64,000 nucleotides of DNA from Flectonema sp. DT1601 (GCA_964019425.1 OZ025816.1:248001-312000); one strand, 5' to 3'. Numbered from the stretch's first letter, positions 8,667-21,695 are shown. The notes: generated by a model from the letters alone, not told the origin. Made by a program: numbers and translations.

Positions 8667-11600
8667 AAGAAAAATTACTGAAAATTCCGGTTATTCTAAA
8701 ACTCACAACAAGTTTTCTTTTTTTTTTTTTGTCCTTTTTTTTCTCTTTTTTTTTTTGTTTGTCTGTTTTTATTATTATTAATTTTTTTTTTTTTTTTTTT
8801 TTCGTCATCTTCTGGAGCAAGAGGTTAATGAAGGCTACAGTAACGTGCGTCTCCAAGCTATATGTCAGTGGTCACTAGAATTAACAGTAAGCACGTTCTC
8901 TCTCCATTACGAGAGGTTTACATTTCGATTGCGTGTCATATTGCTTTTGGTTAAAAGGAGAGGCGATGTAACGAAGCATTTCCCTTCTTGAAATCTTTGG
9001 TTCAAATGACAAATCTTTTTTAAATTAAAAAAAATAAATAAAAACGTAAGCCAGAGGACGTACGAGAAAACCTTTTGAACGAGTTCAGCCAGTTTTAGTA
9101 AAGTTTCCCGCAGCACAGCTACATTGTTCATCAGAAATTAAGGAACTGTGCCTTGATGGAAGTGAACTCGCTTAGAAAGCCAGTTCCATACATCACGACT
9201 AAGACGGTGAGTCTCAGCTATGGGGTACCACAGCCTATGACGCCCTGGTTCTCAGATAAGAATCGGCGAAGGCCTTCAACCATGAAGAGAAGAGTGTATG
9301 CCATTAAACAAATTTGGCGGGTCTTAAGATAAGGGTAACAAGTGTTGGACACAAGTACGAACTGAGTCGAGGGGTTCGCTGGTTCATGCGAGACAAATAA
9401 ACCAACCCCCAAGAAAACCGTTATTTATACTCGCTTATCCATTCCACGATCCCTATAAAAAAGAGGCATGTTCGTTAGAACGTTGCCCGTACGGAAATAT
9501 CTCTTATAATTCATATTCATAATGATAATATCGGGGAAAAACAGTGCAGCAAACTCCGTGAAAAGACCGCGGGCTCACTTTGGGAAAGCTAAGGCTACCA
9601 CCCTAGTGGTTTTTTTAATTCATATTTTTTCTTTTTCTTTTTTTTTTTTTTCCCCCCTCTCCCGTTGTTTTTTTGTTGTGAGTCGGGAAGTGCTGTTTTC
9701 GAACTAGCAGCTATGACTTTTTTTTTTTTTTTTTTTTTTTTGCAATCGCAGCGTTCCTAGAACTTTACACTTAGTCAGCAAGAAACAACAACGAACCCGA
9801 ACATGTATGCATGCGGGTTTGCAAGTGCTTCCCTTCTCCGCAAGACGTTTAGTTTGGTCGATCGTTTGCAAATTTCATACAAAAAAAAAATATTAAAACA
9901 ACGAAGCATACAACGCAACATATTCTGCGACAAGAGGGGAAAAAGAAAAAAAAAAAAGGAAAAGATTATTTATGTAGTCTATAATAAAATATGCTATCCC
10001 GCAGTACTTACTTATTGTTACTGCGCGTAGCGTGCAGCAAGGCGTTCTTAAGTACATTTTCCTCCCCTACTTGTGAAAGCAACAAAGGAAATCGAAGTAC
10101 CAAAGAAACAAAAAGATTTTTTTTTAAAAAAGAAATAATAAAAGAAAAAAAGAAAAAGATAAAAAAAGAAAGGTGGTATGGGGAATTGTGGTGGTAGGCT
10201 CACAAAATATTTCAGAAAATAAAAAATTAAGCAGTCCAGAAAACTGCGACTCTCCTCCCACAACAGTCAGAACGAAAAAAAAAAAAAAAAAAAAAAAAAA
10301 GGTGGGATGTAGTAGAAAAGGGTAAAAAAGAACCTCCAAGAAAAATAGCTACATTACTAGCATTTATATATCCTTAATACTATTTTCTCCCCCCCTTTTG
10401 AAGTTCTCAGGTAGCCGTGATGAAAAGTGGTTAATAATTTTTTTTTTTTTTAAAAGCATAACTCGCAGCTGAAGGTAATAAGAACAGCAACACACATGAA
10501 AGTTTCCTGAAATTTCTCAACTGTCCACTGTATCTTCAGATATGAACATATTAAAAGAAGCTTTTTTTTTTAAAGGCATGCGGTGCATCACAGAAAGGGT
10601 GTGATTTTAGTGGTTGTACTATAGGGTAGTATAAACGCACTTTTTTTTAATTGCAATCACTAAGCATCTAGGCAGATTGTTATCACCGCGGTTGAAACGC
10701 TATGGGAAACTACATCGATTGATTTTTTTTTTTGTCTTTTTTTTCTCTCTTTTTCTTCTTCTCTGTTGTTTTGGTGTCCATTATATTTATTCTTTTTTTT
10801 TTTTTTTTTTTCCCTTTCGTTTTCTTCTTTCGGTGATAGATAATATTTCCAAATTTGTTTTTTTCTCGGAATGATCAAATTTTTTATTTTTTTTTTTTTT
10901 GTTGATTTTTTTAATTTTTTTTTTTTTTTTTTTGTTTTGTTTTTTTTTTAAACTACTCTTTGATTCGCTTAACTTCTTTTCGATCTCTCATTTGTCAATT
11001 TGTTGTGTTTTTTTTTTTTTTTTTTTTTTTTTTTGCTCGCTTGTTCTTTTCTTTCGTTGTTTTTTCAATTTTTTTCTTTTCTATTCGCCAAACCTCACCA
11101 TTTATTTTTCTAAAGTAGCTTTATTTGCAACCTATAGCGTAAGCACGTGAATCTATTTTAACGAGGGAAGAATACTGATTCACGGTGGCTTTCGTATCCA
11201 GGTTAAAGACTACAATTCACTGAGCTCTTTACATTACTCGATTGTATTTTTTTGTTCTCTCTTTATTTCCTCGCGTTCTTTATAGTCAGGGAAGGCCTTG
11301 CGCATGAAAAGGTTTTTCTGTTCTGTTCTGTTCATTTTTTTTTTGTTTTCTGCTGGAGATTTTTTTTTTCTCTTCTTTTTTTTTCCTTGTTCATTCCCGA
11401 AAAATGCATAAACAAAATGCCGTAAAGGATAACGATAAAGAACAATGAAGCCGGAAAGATGCCTTTCTCATTCAACGAACGAAACAATAAAATAAAATAC
11501 AACAAAAGACAATAAAAATAGTAATACCTACATACAGCGTAAACCGAAGGCGCTCACAACAAGTTCTGCGTCGCCTGTACTAGCAAGCGAAAAACCATTC

Positions 11601-11785
11601 ACAGACACACTCTAAATACAAAAGAGTAAGGTCACCCTACAACTCTTCGATAGAGCAAGTCATTCTGTAAGACTTTTCTTGTATGCCCCCATTCTAGCTT
11701 TTTGTAGACTTTTTTTTTTTTTTTTTCTTCCTTCTAAGTTTTTTCGTTCAATTCATTGCAGGTTTTGAGAAAAGAAAATGCTTGC

Positions 11786-11816
<31 letters not shown>

Positions 11817-12432
11817 GCAGCAATTGTAATGGAATAAGAAGAAAAAAAACCTGAAGAAAAGGACAAGGGAAAAGAAGACAAAAAAAAAATAAATAAATAA
11901 ATAATCGACTATAAAGTTTAAACAGGAAGTTTATCTGGGAAGCAGTACCTATAGTAGTCTACACAATAGGGCCAACACCCTACATCTGTCAATACGACAA
12001 ACTAATAAAGACCAACCCGACAATAACACAATATAGAAGAGAAGCAGTTTCTCATGATAACTTTGAGAATACCGTTCTATTTTTTTTATTTTTATTTTTA
12101 TTTTTTTTTTTCCTCTCCTTCTTTTCTTCTACTCTCCCAAGTAAAGGTTGTATAACTGACATTTGCAAGGCATGTTCATGCTCACGCAGTTTGCCTGTTA
12201 AAAGTACCTTTTTCTGAACAAAGTTCAGGTGACAAAATCAGAATCAAGGAACTGGTCATGATTAAAAACCTTTTCTTTTTCTTTTTTTTTTTTTTCGTTC
12301 AACCTTTTTCAAAAAAAAAACTGAAAAGGTAATTGACAATATCAAAATATATGCAATCTTGGAGTGCTTCGCTTTTTTTTTTTTTTTTTTTTCATTCCCC
12401 AAAATATCCTATACAATCGTAATCCATTGGCT

Positions 12433-12564
12433 TCAAGGTTGTTGCCTTGTGGGTATAGTTAGCATCGCTGGGTCTTTTCCATCTACGAATACGACGCCTT
12501 CATATGTGATGACCCACCCGACTGGTTTCGTGCCTGATTGTAGAAGGTGGCGTATCACGCTCAT
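12433..12564 (-). CDS. Possible short coding exon, unknown
   Basis: On the minus strand an ATG at 12564 opens 43 codons with a protein-like, non-repetitive composition (for example PVGWVITYEGVVFVDGKDPA) ending in TGA at 12433. A TTTGTCTTTCAAGATTAG acceptor-like site ends 16 nt before the ATG, as for accepted genes in this window, and the strand agrees with them. I do not recognise a family. It may be a tiny gene, the first exon of a longer one, or chance. Confidence 0.2.
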   Translation of the reverse strand: MSVIRHLLQSGTKPVGWVITYEGVVFVDGKDPAMLTIPTRQQP

Positions 12565-14599
12565 CTTCTTTACCCATTTGCTAATCTTGAAAGACAAAAC
12601 TTAACTCTCTCCAAGACAATGAATAGAATTCAGTTGATATCGTTGAAAAAGGGATTTATAAAAAAGAAATCGATAATTTGAACCCTAAATAGAACCCAAA
12701 AAAAAAAAAAAAAAAAAAAAAAAATGGATGTCAGCACTTCAACTTAGCGAAAAATGCCTCTTTGAAGAAGAAAAATTAAAATAAAAGAAACCATTGCAAA
12801 TTGACTTTTTGATTCATTTGTTGATAAGGCATTAATATTCTTACACTGTAACTATCCAGCGCTTGCCACTGGCAACGCACAGTAGTTGAATTACTACTTC
12901 TAGTTACTTTCTGTGTCTCGGTATAAAAAAAGTTTTTTAAAAAAAAATGGAAAAATAAAAAAGAAAAACGAAAATGACACTAGAAAATATAAATTATTTA
13001 AGGCTCCCAAATTTGACCTTTTATTGCTGCACTATGTGCTTGCTTTTCAGTAACACTGTGGGCAACGTAGCAGTTGCAAGATAAAAATATTATTGTAAAG
13101 AGGAAAGACGCCGCGGGGCAAAAAAACCCTTCCAGACAACGTGAGCATTCGCAGGAAATGAACTTAACGGCCAAAGAATTTGATAAAAAGGTAAATAAAG
13201 AAAAACACAAAAGAATAATTCTTTTTTTTTAATTTGTTGCACACACGAGGTAAGTGGTGTAAAACAGTCGGGAAAACACCTGATACCAGCAGAGCTAGGT
13301 GAGACCTCCACCTAAAGTGGAGAAAAAAAAGAGAGAAATTAGTAAAAGATAAAGTGGTGGTAAAAAGTAAGAAAAAAAAGACAGAGAAGCTACAGCGGAA
13401 TAGGGATGTCTTGAAGAAAAAAAAAGGCGCATATTTTTTTCAAGAAAGTCATGAAAACCTTCCCCTTCCCACTTTTGTCCCCCCCCCCCCTCAATTTTTT
13501 TTATTTATTTTTTTTTTTTTATTATTTTTTTTTTTTTCCCCTTGACCTTTTTTTTGTTTTCTTTTTTTTGTTTTCTTCTTGAGGATTCCTTCTCCACGAC
13601 CACCCCTGACTTGAGGGAAGGCAGGGGGAAAAGACCCGCGGACACGTCCCCCCTGACTATCAAAAACTGAAACTAATAATATAACTGATTTATTAACTAA
13701 TATTTATAACACAACTGTCGTCTAAACGGAGGAGCGTGCCGGGCTGGAGACTGTGTAAATGGTGGCAAAAAAAAAAAAAAAAAAAAAAAAAAAACTAAAA
13801 CCTAAAGAAGTAAAAAAAAGTGGTACAACAAAACAAGTGCTGCAAGAGGTGAAAAAACTCAAAAGATTCTGTTCGCTTATGTGTTACACGTGCTCGAGGT
13901 TAAGCAATAGCTCTGCTTTGTGTGTTGCGTCTGTCCTTCCGTAACCTTTTTCGATTGTGGCCATAAAAAGAAATATGGGGGGTAAAAAAAAAAATTTGAA
14001 AAAAAAAAAAAAAAAAAAAAAAACTGTGTGTCCAATATATTACCAGTCGCTTATTATTCTTTTCTTTTTTTTTTTTTCTTCCTCTGTTCTTTTTCTTTTT
14101 CTCATTTATTTGAGCTGTCCGCTTTACTCACAGAAGCAAGCGAGACTCTCAATTACTTATAAAAAATCATTCAAATTAATTAGCCTTATATTTCGTTGAA
14201 CGACTACGTCGGTACAAAAAAAAAAAAAAAAAAAAGAAAGAAAAAAATAGCGAGGGGCTTACCTGCACTGAGAGGTCAGTCGCACACCCTACCCATCTTC
14301 CCTGATGGCTACCCTTGGGATACCACTTTAAGAGAAATACGACATTGCTATAACCTTGACAGTAAACTCATACAATACAGGGGAGTCGGCAACACTAGAG
14401 ATAAATAACTGTTTATCCTTCCAAGCAAGAAAAGGGAAGCCCATTATACCTTATTGTGTTATTCAAAGAAAAATGAAATTCACATCGGACAGATTTTTTT
14501 AGTATCGTGAAAAAACACTTTACTGGGAGAAGGGATGCCTCCTATTTAATTCTGTGGCGCTTGTTATAAAAAAGAAAAAGAAAAGAAAAGAAAAAGTAC

Positions 14600-14656
14600 A
14601 AAAAAAAAAAAAAAAAAAAAAGTGTAGCGCTCAGCTGTTTTTTTTTTTTTTTTTTT
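14600..14656. repeat. A22 ... T19 inverted homopolymer pair
   Basis: A run of 22 A and a run of 19 T are separated by 16 bp (GTGTAGCGCTCAGCTG), which would fold as a long A-T stem with a short loop. It is one of several opposed A/T pairs in this gene-poor block. Confidence 0.6.
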
Positions 14657-16836
14657 CTTTCTCTCGCACAATATAGAGATGTCCTGTTTGAACACGGAAA
14701 ACGTTCAAAAGTCATATCCTAAAAGCATAGTTATTTTTTAGCCTTACAAAACAAGGTTTCTTCAAGTTGAGCAGGGAAAAAAAAAGGGTCAAAAGAGGAA
14801 TTCATCACTAATGGACAAATGTGAGCATAACCACCTTAGCATAGGAAGTTGGTGACAAAATCAAAATCGCTCCATAAGCTGCCTCTCGACAGGTTTTCGG
14901 TACTCTCAGAGAAATTTCTTTTTTTTTTTTTTTTTTTTTTAAAATTCCACTCAAAGAGCATAAAAGCAGATTATAAATTGAGAGGAGCGGGTTGAATAGA
15001 TGTTCTTCACTAAGTGACAAACACACCAGTCACGAAAAGTGATTTATTATACCGAAAACTTAATGAGTGACAGGTGACAAACTGCACACAGTTATGAAAA
15101 CCGCATAGCAGGGATAGGAAAACAAAGGCAGAACACTTTGATATAATTTAATATTTGTCTTTTTCTTTTTTTTTTTTTTTTTTTTTTTTTTCAAAAACAC
15201 GATACCTATAGCAGAACTTCATGACTGTTTTCTTCTCTTCAAGAATACCTGATGATTAGAAAACCTTACGCGGGAGAAAAATTCTTTTTCGTCAAAAAAA
15301 TATACTTAGCCATGATGATTCTTGGAAACTCCAGTAAATGTGGTAGATGGAAGCAGTTGTAGCACGAAGGATAAAAACAAAAGCAGGGGGGGTGGCGAAA
15401 AATTATTATTCAACTCAATTTTATGAAAAACAACAAACAACAACGAAGGAGAAGAAAAAAAAAAAATGAAAAAAAAAAAATAAAAAAAAAAAAAATGAAA
15501 GCACAAGATATTACATAATTATGCTTCTCAGAAAAAATAAATGACAAAAAAAAAAATAACACGGAAAGCTTTATTTTTCTTTTTTTTTTTTTTTTCCTAC
15601 TGGAAATCTGTATACAAAACAAACCACACAATACATATGAGCGGAAAAAGGAAACCAGCTGCTGACAATTTTTTTGAAAAAATAAAACAGTACCTAGTCT
15701 TGAGGTCAAACTTTTTAAAACATCTTTCTTTTTTTTTTTTTTTTTTTTGTGCTTGGCCGAGGTAAAGCGGTGTACCGCTAAATAAAAGCTTTCTCGTGAA
15801 AACCAAACTTACTGATTACACACACTAACAAGATAATGACAACCCATAAATAGATTGGACCAGGGGTGGGTGAAATCTTTGACAATACGACAATAAAAAA
15901 AAAGAAAATCGTAGCTATCATCTTTTTAACAAATAAAACACGTGAATAAAAAAAAAAAAAAAAAAAAAAAGAAGAAGATACTTGACGTATCTTAATCCAG
16001 CATTCAGAGACAGAAAAAAGATCACTAGTATAAGAATAAACACGAAAAGTTAAGAATAAGGAATTTGTCTTTTTTTTTTTATTTATTTTTTTTAAAAAAA
16101 ACTTGGAGGAGAAAAATAATGCGGAGGGGGGTAAATTGATGTCGTACTATCAAGGCTCAAAGGAACAATTATCTCTCGGACAATCTTGAAGGGAAGGTTT
16201 TTTTTTTTTTTTTTTTTTACCACGTATTTACGTAACAGCGAACAATAGTGGCACTTAAAGGGTTGTGATTGCTGCGAGAAGACAACTCTGCATTATAATC
16301 AAAGATTCTCTCCCACAGCTGCAGTATGTTTAAACGTAAAGGACCAATAATCATTCACCAGCCTTGGGGAGGGGCGGGTGGTGGAGGAGTTTTCTTCTGA
16401 TGCGAAATATGCTGATCACAACTTTATCTTTAAGAAAGAATCAATTGAAGAAGGAGAAGAATAAAAAAAAAAAAAAAGGAATGACGGGTACAGTATATGG
16501 CCACGATAAACATTCGAACAAGCTGATAGATAGCTAAGTATCGACTGTAGTGTTAAAAATCATTTTTTGGCTTCTAAAAAACACCCTTAAAAACACAATG
16601 CGTAATATATTTTCTACATTGAAAACCGAAGGCCGACAGGCAGAATTCATCAATTTAAGACATCCAAAAAAAAAATTGATACTCACGCAGTCAGCCGTTC
16701 TTTTTTTTTTTTTTTTTTTTTCAATGTATTTAGAAGAGAAAATTTGAATAAAAATAAAACTGCACCTCAAACTCCAAGTATTTTAATTCCATAAATTAAT
16801 AGGCTACGAACTGCACGAATAAAAATATCCCGTTCC

Positions 16837-16868
<32 letters not shown>

Positions 16869-17974
16869 ATGTAATAACAACTATACTTAATTAAAAAAAT
16901 AAAGAAATATAAAGGAAAACTATAAACGGAAAAAATATCAGGGGGAAAAAATCGGGGGGAAAAAAATAAAAAGCTGCTAAAAAAAAAAAAAAGATGACCC
17001 GAACACAAATCTGAATATTGACAGAAATGAGGACTGCGAACCCGTAGCGAACTGCTTTCGGAAGTAAAAGAGTTTAAAAGTGCTACTGTACCTGATGCCT
17101 TTGACGGAAAAAATATCTTCTCGTATGATGTGGTCAGCAGGTTCATGGAGCACCCGTCAAAAAAAAAAATTGAAAAAAAAAAAAAAAAACGAAAAGAAAT
17201 CCCTCCGACTTAAAAAACTATTCGCTCGAACTAATCACGCTTTTTTTTCCAAGAAAAAGGTCCGGAAAAAAAATATAATTATAGTGATGCATATTTGCTG
17301 CTAAAGATATAAAGCAGCAGTGCCAAGGTAGAAAGAACAGGGGTAAAGGGCATCAAATAATAAAATACCCATCCCCTTTTTTTTTTGGAGGTACAGCGAC
17401 GCGCAGGGATACAGAAGACAGCTGCGCAAAATAATTGACTTGAGATAACAATTTTCTTTGTTTTTTTTTTTTTTTTTTTCACTAAGAAAAAAAAAATGTC
17501 AAGGAAAGAATCTTCCGACTTAGTAGTATTTTCAAAGAGAATCGTTTTAGGGAGAATGACTTATCATGGATTTTGTTTTTTTCTTTTATTTTATTTTCTC
17601 TTCCCACTTTTTTCCATATATCAATTTTCTGTCTGCATATTTTCTTTTCAACGCGTATTTTTCCCTTCAGAAGATTTCAAATATCATTTTTTTTTTTTTG
17701 GTATGCCCAACGAAATCAGTAAATTTTTGATTTTAAAAAAAAAAAAAAAAAATAAAATAAAAATAACAAATATGTAATACTGTGAGACAAAAGAACCAAT
17801 ACAGCAATACTAAGGATTAACATAACAAGCGAATCTGGATTCCCTTTTTTTTTCTTCTTTTTGTTCTCTCTTTCTAGGGAGTAAATAAATTTGCACTTCC
17901 CAGAAAAAAAACCAATTCAGATAAGCCTTTATATTTTGTTGATCGCAGACAGTAATACTAGTACACAAATAACA

Positions 17975-18041
17975 TGACATGATAAATAAAACGGCTCTTA
18001 ATCTGAATAGTTTCTTCTCCGACTTCGTCGGTGCAAAATAA
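17975..18041 (+). repeat. Dispersed A-tailed repeat, copy 1
   Basis: Contains TTAATCTGAATAGTTTCTTC (17999-18018), found exactly again at 63453-63472. The sequence before it (GACAT, AAATAAAA) and after it (a TCCG...TCG.TGCAAAA end leading into an A-rich tail) also corresponds. In this copy CCGAC-TTC-GTCGG is a perfect hairpin just before the tail. An A-tailed short repeat of this kind resembles a SINE 3' end. Confidence 0.5.
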
Positions 18042-18526
18042 AAATAAAAATAGAAGCAAAACCGGTAACATAGATAAACCTTTTCTTGCCCACAAAGTTT
18101 ATAGATTAATTCTTAACTAAGTTGAATGAAAAACAAGTGAACAACAACAAAAATAAAAAATAAAAAATAAAAATAAAATAAAAACAGGTGGGGTGGTTGA
18201 CTCGACGGAAATAAGAAGATAAATATAAAAAAAAAAAAAATTTTAAAAAAAAGAAGTGCGCTCAACTTCTTCTAATTTTTTTTTATTTTTTTATCATCTT
18301 GATTGGGCTGGGGGGAACATGTCGCGGTGTTAGTCGCAACGATAATGCAATCACTTCAATTGCCAAGATATAGATACTTAGGGGGTAACGAAGAAAAGCG
18401 TTCAGAGAGACAAATTGTCCTTGGCGTATGTAAAATAATAATAAGAGAGAGGACTCCCCGTTCACAGAATTGCTCAATTGAGGCCTAAAGGGTGAAAGAT
18501 GCAAAAAACTCAAAAATGATTTGAGA

Positions 18527-18557
<31 letters not shown>

Positions 18558-18658
18558 ATCGCTTTTCACCAATTAAAAAAAAAAAAAAAAAAAAAACTTT
18601 TCAAAATTCTCAGAGGATAAGCGATTAGCGAGTATGCATCATGATGAGTTTTTGAGAT

Positions 18659-18703
18659 GGTTTTTTTTTTTTTTTTTTTTGAAAAAAAAAAAAAAAAAAA
18701 ACC
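18659..18703. repeat. Perfect palindrome GG-T20-G-A20-CC
   Basis: Twenty T, one G and twenty A, closed by GG and CC, form a perfect 45-bp inverted repeat with a one-base centre. A second opposed pair, T21 at 18527-18547 and A22 at 18575-18596, lies just upstream. Confidence 0.85.
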
Positions 18704-19288
18704 AAAAGAGACTCAACGATAAAAAAGCCCTTGACAGGCGCTGTCAACTCGCAATACGTGTACCATAAGAACACTTTACTAAAGCAACAAAAAAGACATT
18801 TACAAAGTCGTAAACTGAGGTTATGGATGAATTATCAAAACGAATTCCAAAAGACTCCTCACTTGATTCTCTACGACTTACAACGGTGGAATGAGAAAGC
18901 GAGGATACCTAGAACAGAGTCGGGCAGCTCAATATAGAACCCAACAACACAGAACAGGCTATCAATTTTCAGAAAAAAACGGAAAAGCAATATTTTTTTT
19001 TTCTTTTTTTTTTTTTTTTTCTCGCTACAGAATACTACTTACTCAAAGAAAAAGGCAACGGTATTTTAAAAAAAAAAAAAAAAAAAAAGAAAAAAAAAAT
19101 GAAAAGAACGAAAAAAAATATTATTCCTTTTTTAGACAGGGAAACTAAGCCGCAGCAAGAATAAAAAAACGCCGTAAACCCGTAAAGCTCTACGACCAGT
19201 GGGAGAAGAGCCTTCGGTCCATTGCAGAGATTCTCATTTATCTGCATAGAAAAATCACTCCTTCTTGCCTGAGAATAGTTCGGTACGG

Positions 19289-19320
<32 letters not shown>

Positions 19321-19503
19321 TTGCCTTTATTGCTTAGGTGAAAAAAACAGATGAATAAAAGAAAAAGGAAAAATAAAAATTCTTAAAAAGAAGAAAAAAA
19401 AACGTATAAGCGCACAAGAAAGAGTAACAATAAAGGGGAAAAAAAAAGGGAAAAAGAAATTTGACTAAATTCATGCATAGCGATTGCAGGTGACAAACGA
19501 ACT

Positions 19504-19559
19504 GTGTGTGTGTGTGTGTGTGTGTGTTATATGTGTGTGTGTGTGTGTGTTGTGTGTTG
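19504..19559. repeat. GT microsatellite
   Basis: Interrupted (GT)n tract of about 55 bp. The forward frame through it encodes Cys-Val repeats and is not considered a gene. Confidence 0.9.
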
Positions 19560-20251
19560 TGGGGAAGGAAGAAGAAACAAGGACTTCAAACAGCAGCTAA
19601 TTTACGAAATTTCCTCAAACGTGCGGGCGAACATAACAAAAGAGAATACACAATAATTCTTGCTCATACTTTGTTCTGTATGCTTTTTTTTTTTTCTTTA
19701 TTTTCTTTATTTTCTTTCTAGTCACTTATTTTATTTCTTTTTAAGTTCTTTCGAAAATTTTTCATTCCATGTTCTACTTTTCCTTTTTTTTTTTTATTTC
19801 CCCAGTTTTCTTCTGTTTGTTTTTCTTAATCTTCGTTATACTGCTTTTTATGTTCGTTCTTTTTATTTATTCTTTTTTTCTCTTTTTATTTATTTTTTTT
19901 TTTTTTTTCCTTCTTTGAAATATCAATGCTTCCCGACGCTTGGTTCTCAATGCGTTGCCCGCGCAACTTTTAAATGGTTCCTCTTATATATTAAAAAAAA
20001 ATTTCTTTGTCTTTTCCTCTCCCTTTTTGTTCGCAAGATGTCTCTAAGTGCTTAGAGTCAAAAAAACAAAATAAAAATTAAAAAGATTTTTTTTTTTTTT
20101 TTTTTTTAAAATAAGGAATTTAAAAAATAAAAAATATAGAAGTGTTAAAGACAAGTTTAGTTCCCCCATTACGGAAAACTTAACTAAAAAAGGGGTGAAA
20201 GAAGAAGAAATAATCAAAGGTGGTTGAAAGATAAGTCACTATCGTTTTTCA

Positions 20252-21326
20252 CTACCGCGCAACAGCAGACTTGATTTTCGTCTCAGTTTTGGCATAAGTT
20301 ATTTTCAACGGTTGGAACGTGCCGTTGTGGTAGCCGTCTAGGCTTTGCAGCGCCTGTTTTTGTTGTTTTTTGATATTAGTAAACACTGTTTGAAAAAAAA
20401 AAAAAAAAAAAAAAAAAGAATTGGCTTTATCTTCAACTATACAGAAAATAATAATATAACATTGTGATTTTTTGTTTGTGCACGAAAAACATGAACCGAC
20501 TTAAACTGATAAAGCTAAAGGAGGTTTACGTGTGCTGCCAACATTCTTTTTCGTTCTTACAATACTTGTTAAATGCAAAAAAAAAAAGTTAAAATAACCA
20601 TACCATAGTTGCTAGGTACTGGGTCGTGAAATCCACCCAGGCCTTGTTGCCCGAGTTAGCTTGTGGGCGCGTAATCTTATTAAACCCGTTGAAGCTGTGA
20701 TTAAGTTTTGTTATTTAACACACGCTAGTAGGAACAATCAGTAAAAAAAAAAAAAAAAAAAATCGTTACCTAGAGAAGAGTTGCGTTAGCTGTTTATCGC
20801 TCATCCTAGAATCGATATTGCTAACAAATAGTGTGCAGCAAGGGGGAACATGTTTATATCCCGCTGGTTGGTTAAGTGTCTGGCCGTGAGGAACAAGATG
20901 ATGTTGGTGCTGATGAGTAGTAGTAAATGGAGGCGAGTAACTGCTATAGGTAAACGGCATTCGACCGCCTTGGTAGCGTTGCTGCTGTGAAAGGTTCGAC
21001 CCTACCCGACCTTCTGGGGGTTTTTTCATGTTACTTGCAGCAACCTTAACGTGAATTTTTTGGTCTTTAAACGCCTGGTCAATAATAAGTTCATTTAAAT
21101 TATTGCACGCACTTTCAGCTTGCAGTATTGTTGAGAATTGGGCGAAGGCCAAAGTCATCTTCCCCGCTGTGTGTTTCAGGTACGAATACCGAAAACCGTC
21201 TTCATTCCGCAGCAGCAAGAACAGTTCTCTTTCTTTGAAGTCGGCAGGTAACCCTGATACGTGGATGCACGCTGATTCTGACGGCACCTCGTCATGTATC
21301 ATCTGTGTAGGCACCTCATCCGGCAT
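20252..21326 (-). CDS. Two-RRM RNA-binding protein (RBPMS/WHI3-like), three exons
   Basis: Exons 21326-20770, 20694-20604 and 20353-20252 join in frame to 249 residues; introns are 75 nt (GTAACG...CACAG) and 250 nt (GTATGG...AACAG, with TACTAAT before the acceptor and an A22 run inside). RRM1 (about residues 19-100) has RNP2 IHVSGL and an RNP1-position LAFAQFS. A Gln/His/Pro linker follows. RRM2 (about 163-240) has TLFVSNI and, only after splicing, AWVDFTT and the closing strand LKITYAK. The order and spacing resemble RBPMS/couch potato and WHI3-type proteins, which bind mRNA and regulate its translation or location. An acceptor (TTAATTACAG) sits 12 nt before the chosen ATG, and a GTGAGT donor near 21430 may begin a 5'-UTR intron. 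Confidence 0.88.
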
Positions 21327-21695
21327 GGGATAGAAGTCCTGTAATTAAAAATAATAATAAGTTTTTTTTCGAAATTGTTTTTCTTGACCAACTGAAAGGG
21401 GGCGATACCCATATTTCATAACTACTCACCAACAAAGTATTAAAATTACTTTTTTTTTTTTTTTTTAATAATTAAAAAAAAATGTGACTAATGATACTTT
21501 ATAAATAAAGTAAATCAGAGAACGACTTCCTCTGACACTTCCTAAAATATTTGTACTAAATAAAAGTAACTTATTTATTACAAAGAGCAGGAGGCCCATA
21601 GTAGCTGGTTCACTCCTTCAGGATAGCTGTGGATAACTAAGAGTGTCTTTGCTCATTATATAATGCGACATTGATTTTAGTGGAACAACGTTTGT
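21327..21695. other. Intergenic with possible 5'-UTR intron of the RRM gene
   Basis: About 370 bp. On the minus strand GTGAGT (near 21430) and a later TTAATTACAG suggest a leader intron or trans-splice site. Nothing else is seen apart from T and A runs. Confidence 0.4.

Larger units (their letters stand above)
6919..20251. other. 13-kb gene-poor block rich in A/T homopolymers
   Basis: Between the PDZ gene and the RRM gene no long coding frame is visible on either strand. Frames listed by length here are mostly Phe/Lys runs from T/A tracts. The block holds dozens of A or T runs of 15-37 nt (the longest I counted is A37 at 8628-8664). It also holds poly(T)-poly(A) palindromes, a GT microsatellite, a small dispersed repeat, a recurring GGTGACAAA motif, a possible short minus-strand exon at 12.43-12.56 kb and an snRNA-like segment near 8.4 kb, all listed separately. 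Homopolymer-poor islands lie at about 8.3-8.6, 8.8-9.6, 11.1-11.7, 12.4-12.7 and 14.2-14.6 kb. These are where any hidden gene would most likely be. Confidence 0.7.

Noticed and set aside
9371-9409. GGGGTT/AACCCC with GGTT/AACC foldable segment
   Set aside because: A single bulged stem without flanking motifs; I looked for tRNA A/B boxes nearby and found none, so it is not listed as an RNA gene.
7037-20055. Many 60-130-codon frames on both strands in the gene-poor block
   Set aside because: They translate T or A runs into poly-Phe/Lys with Leu/Ser filler and show no domain, so they are artefacts of homopolymers.
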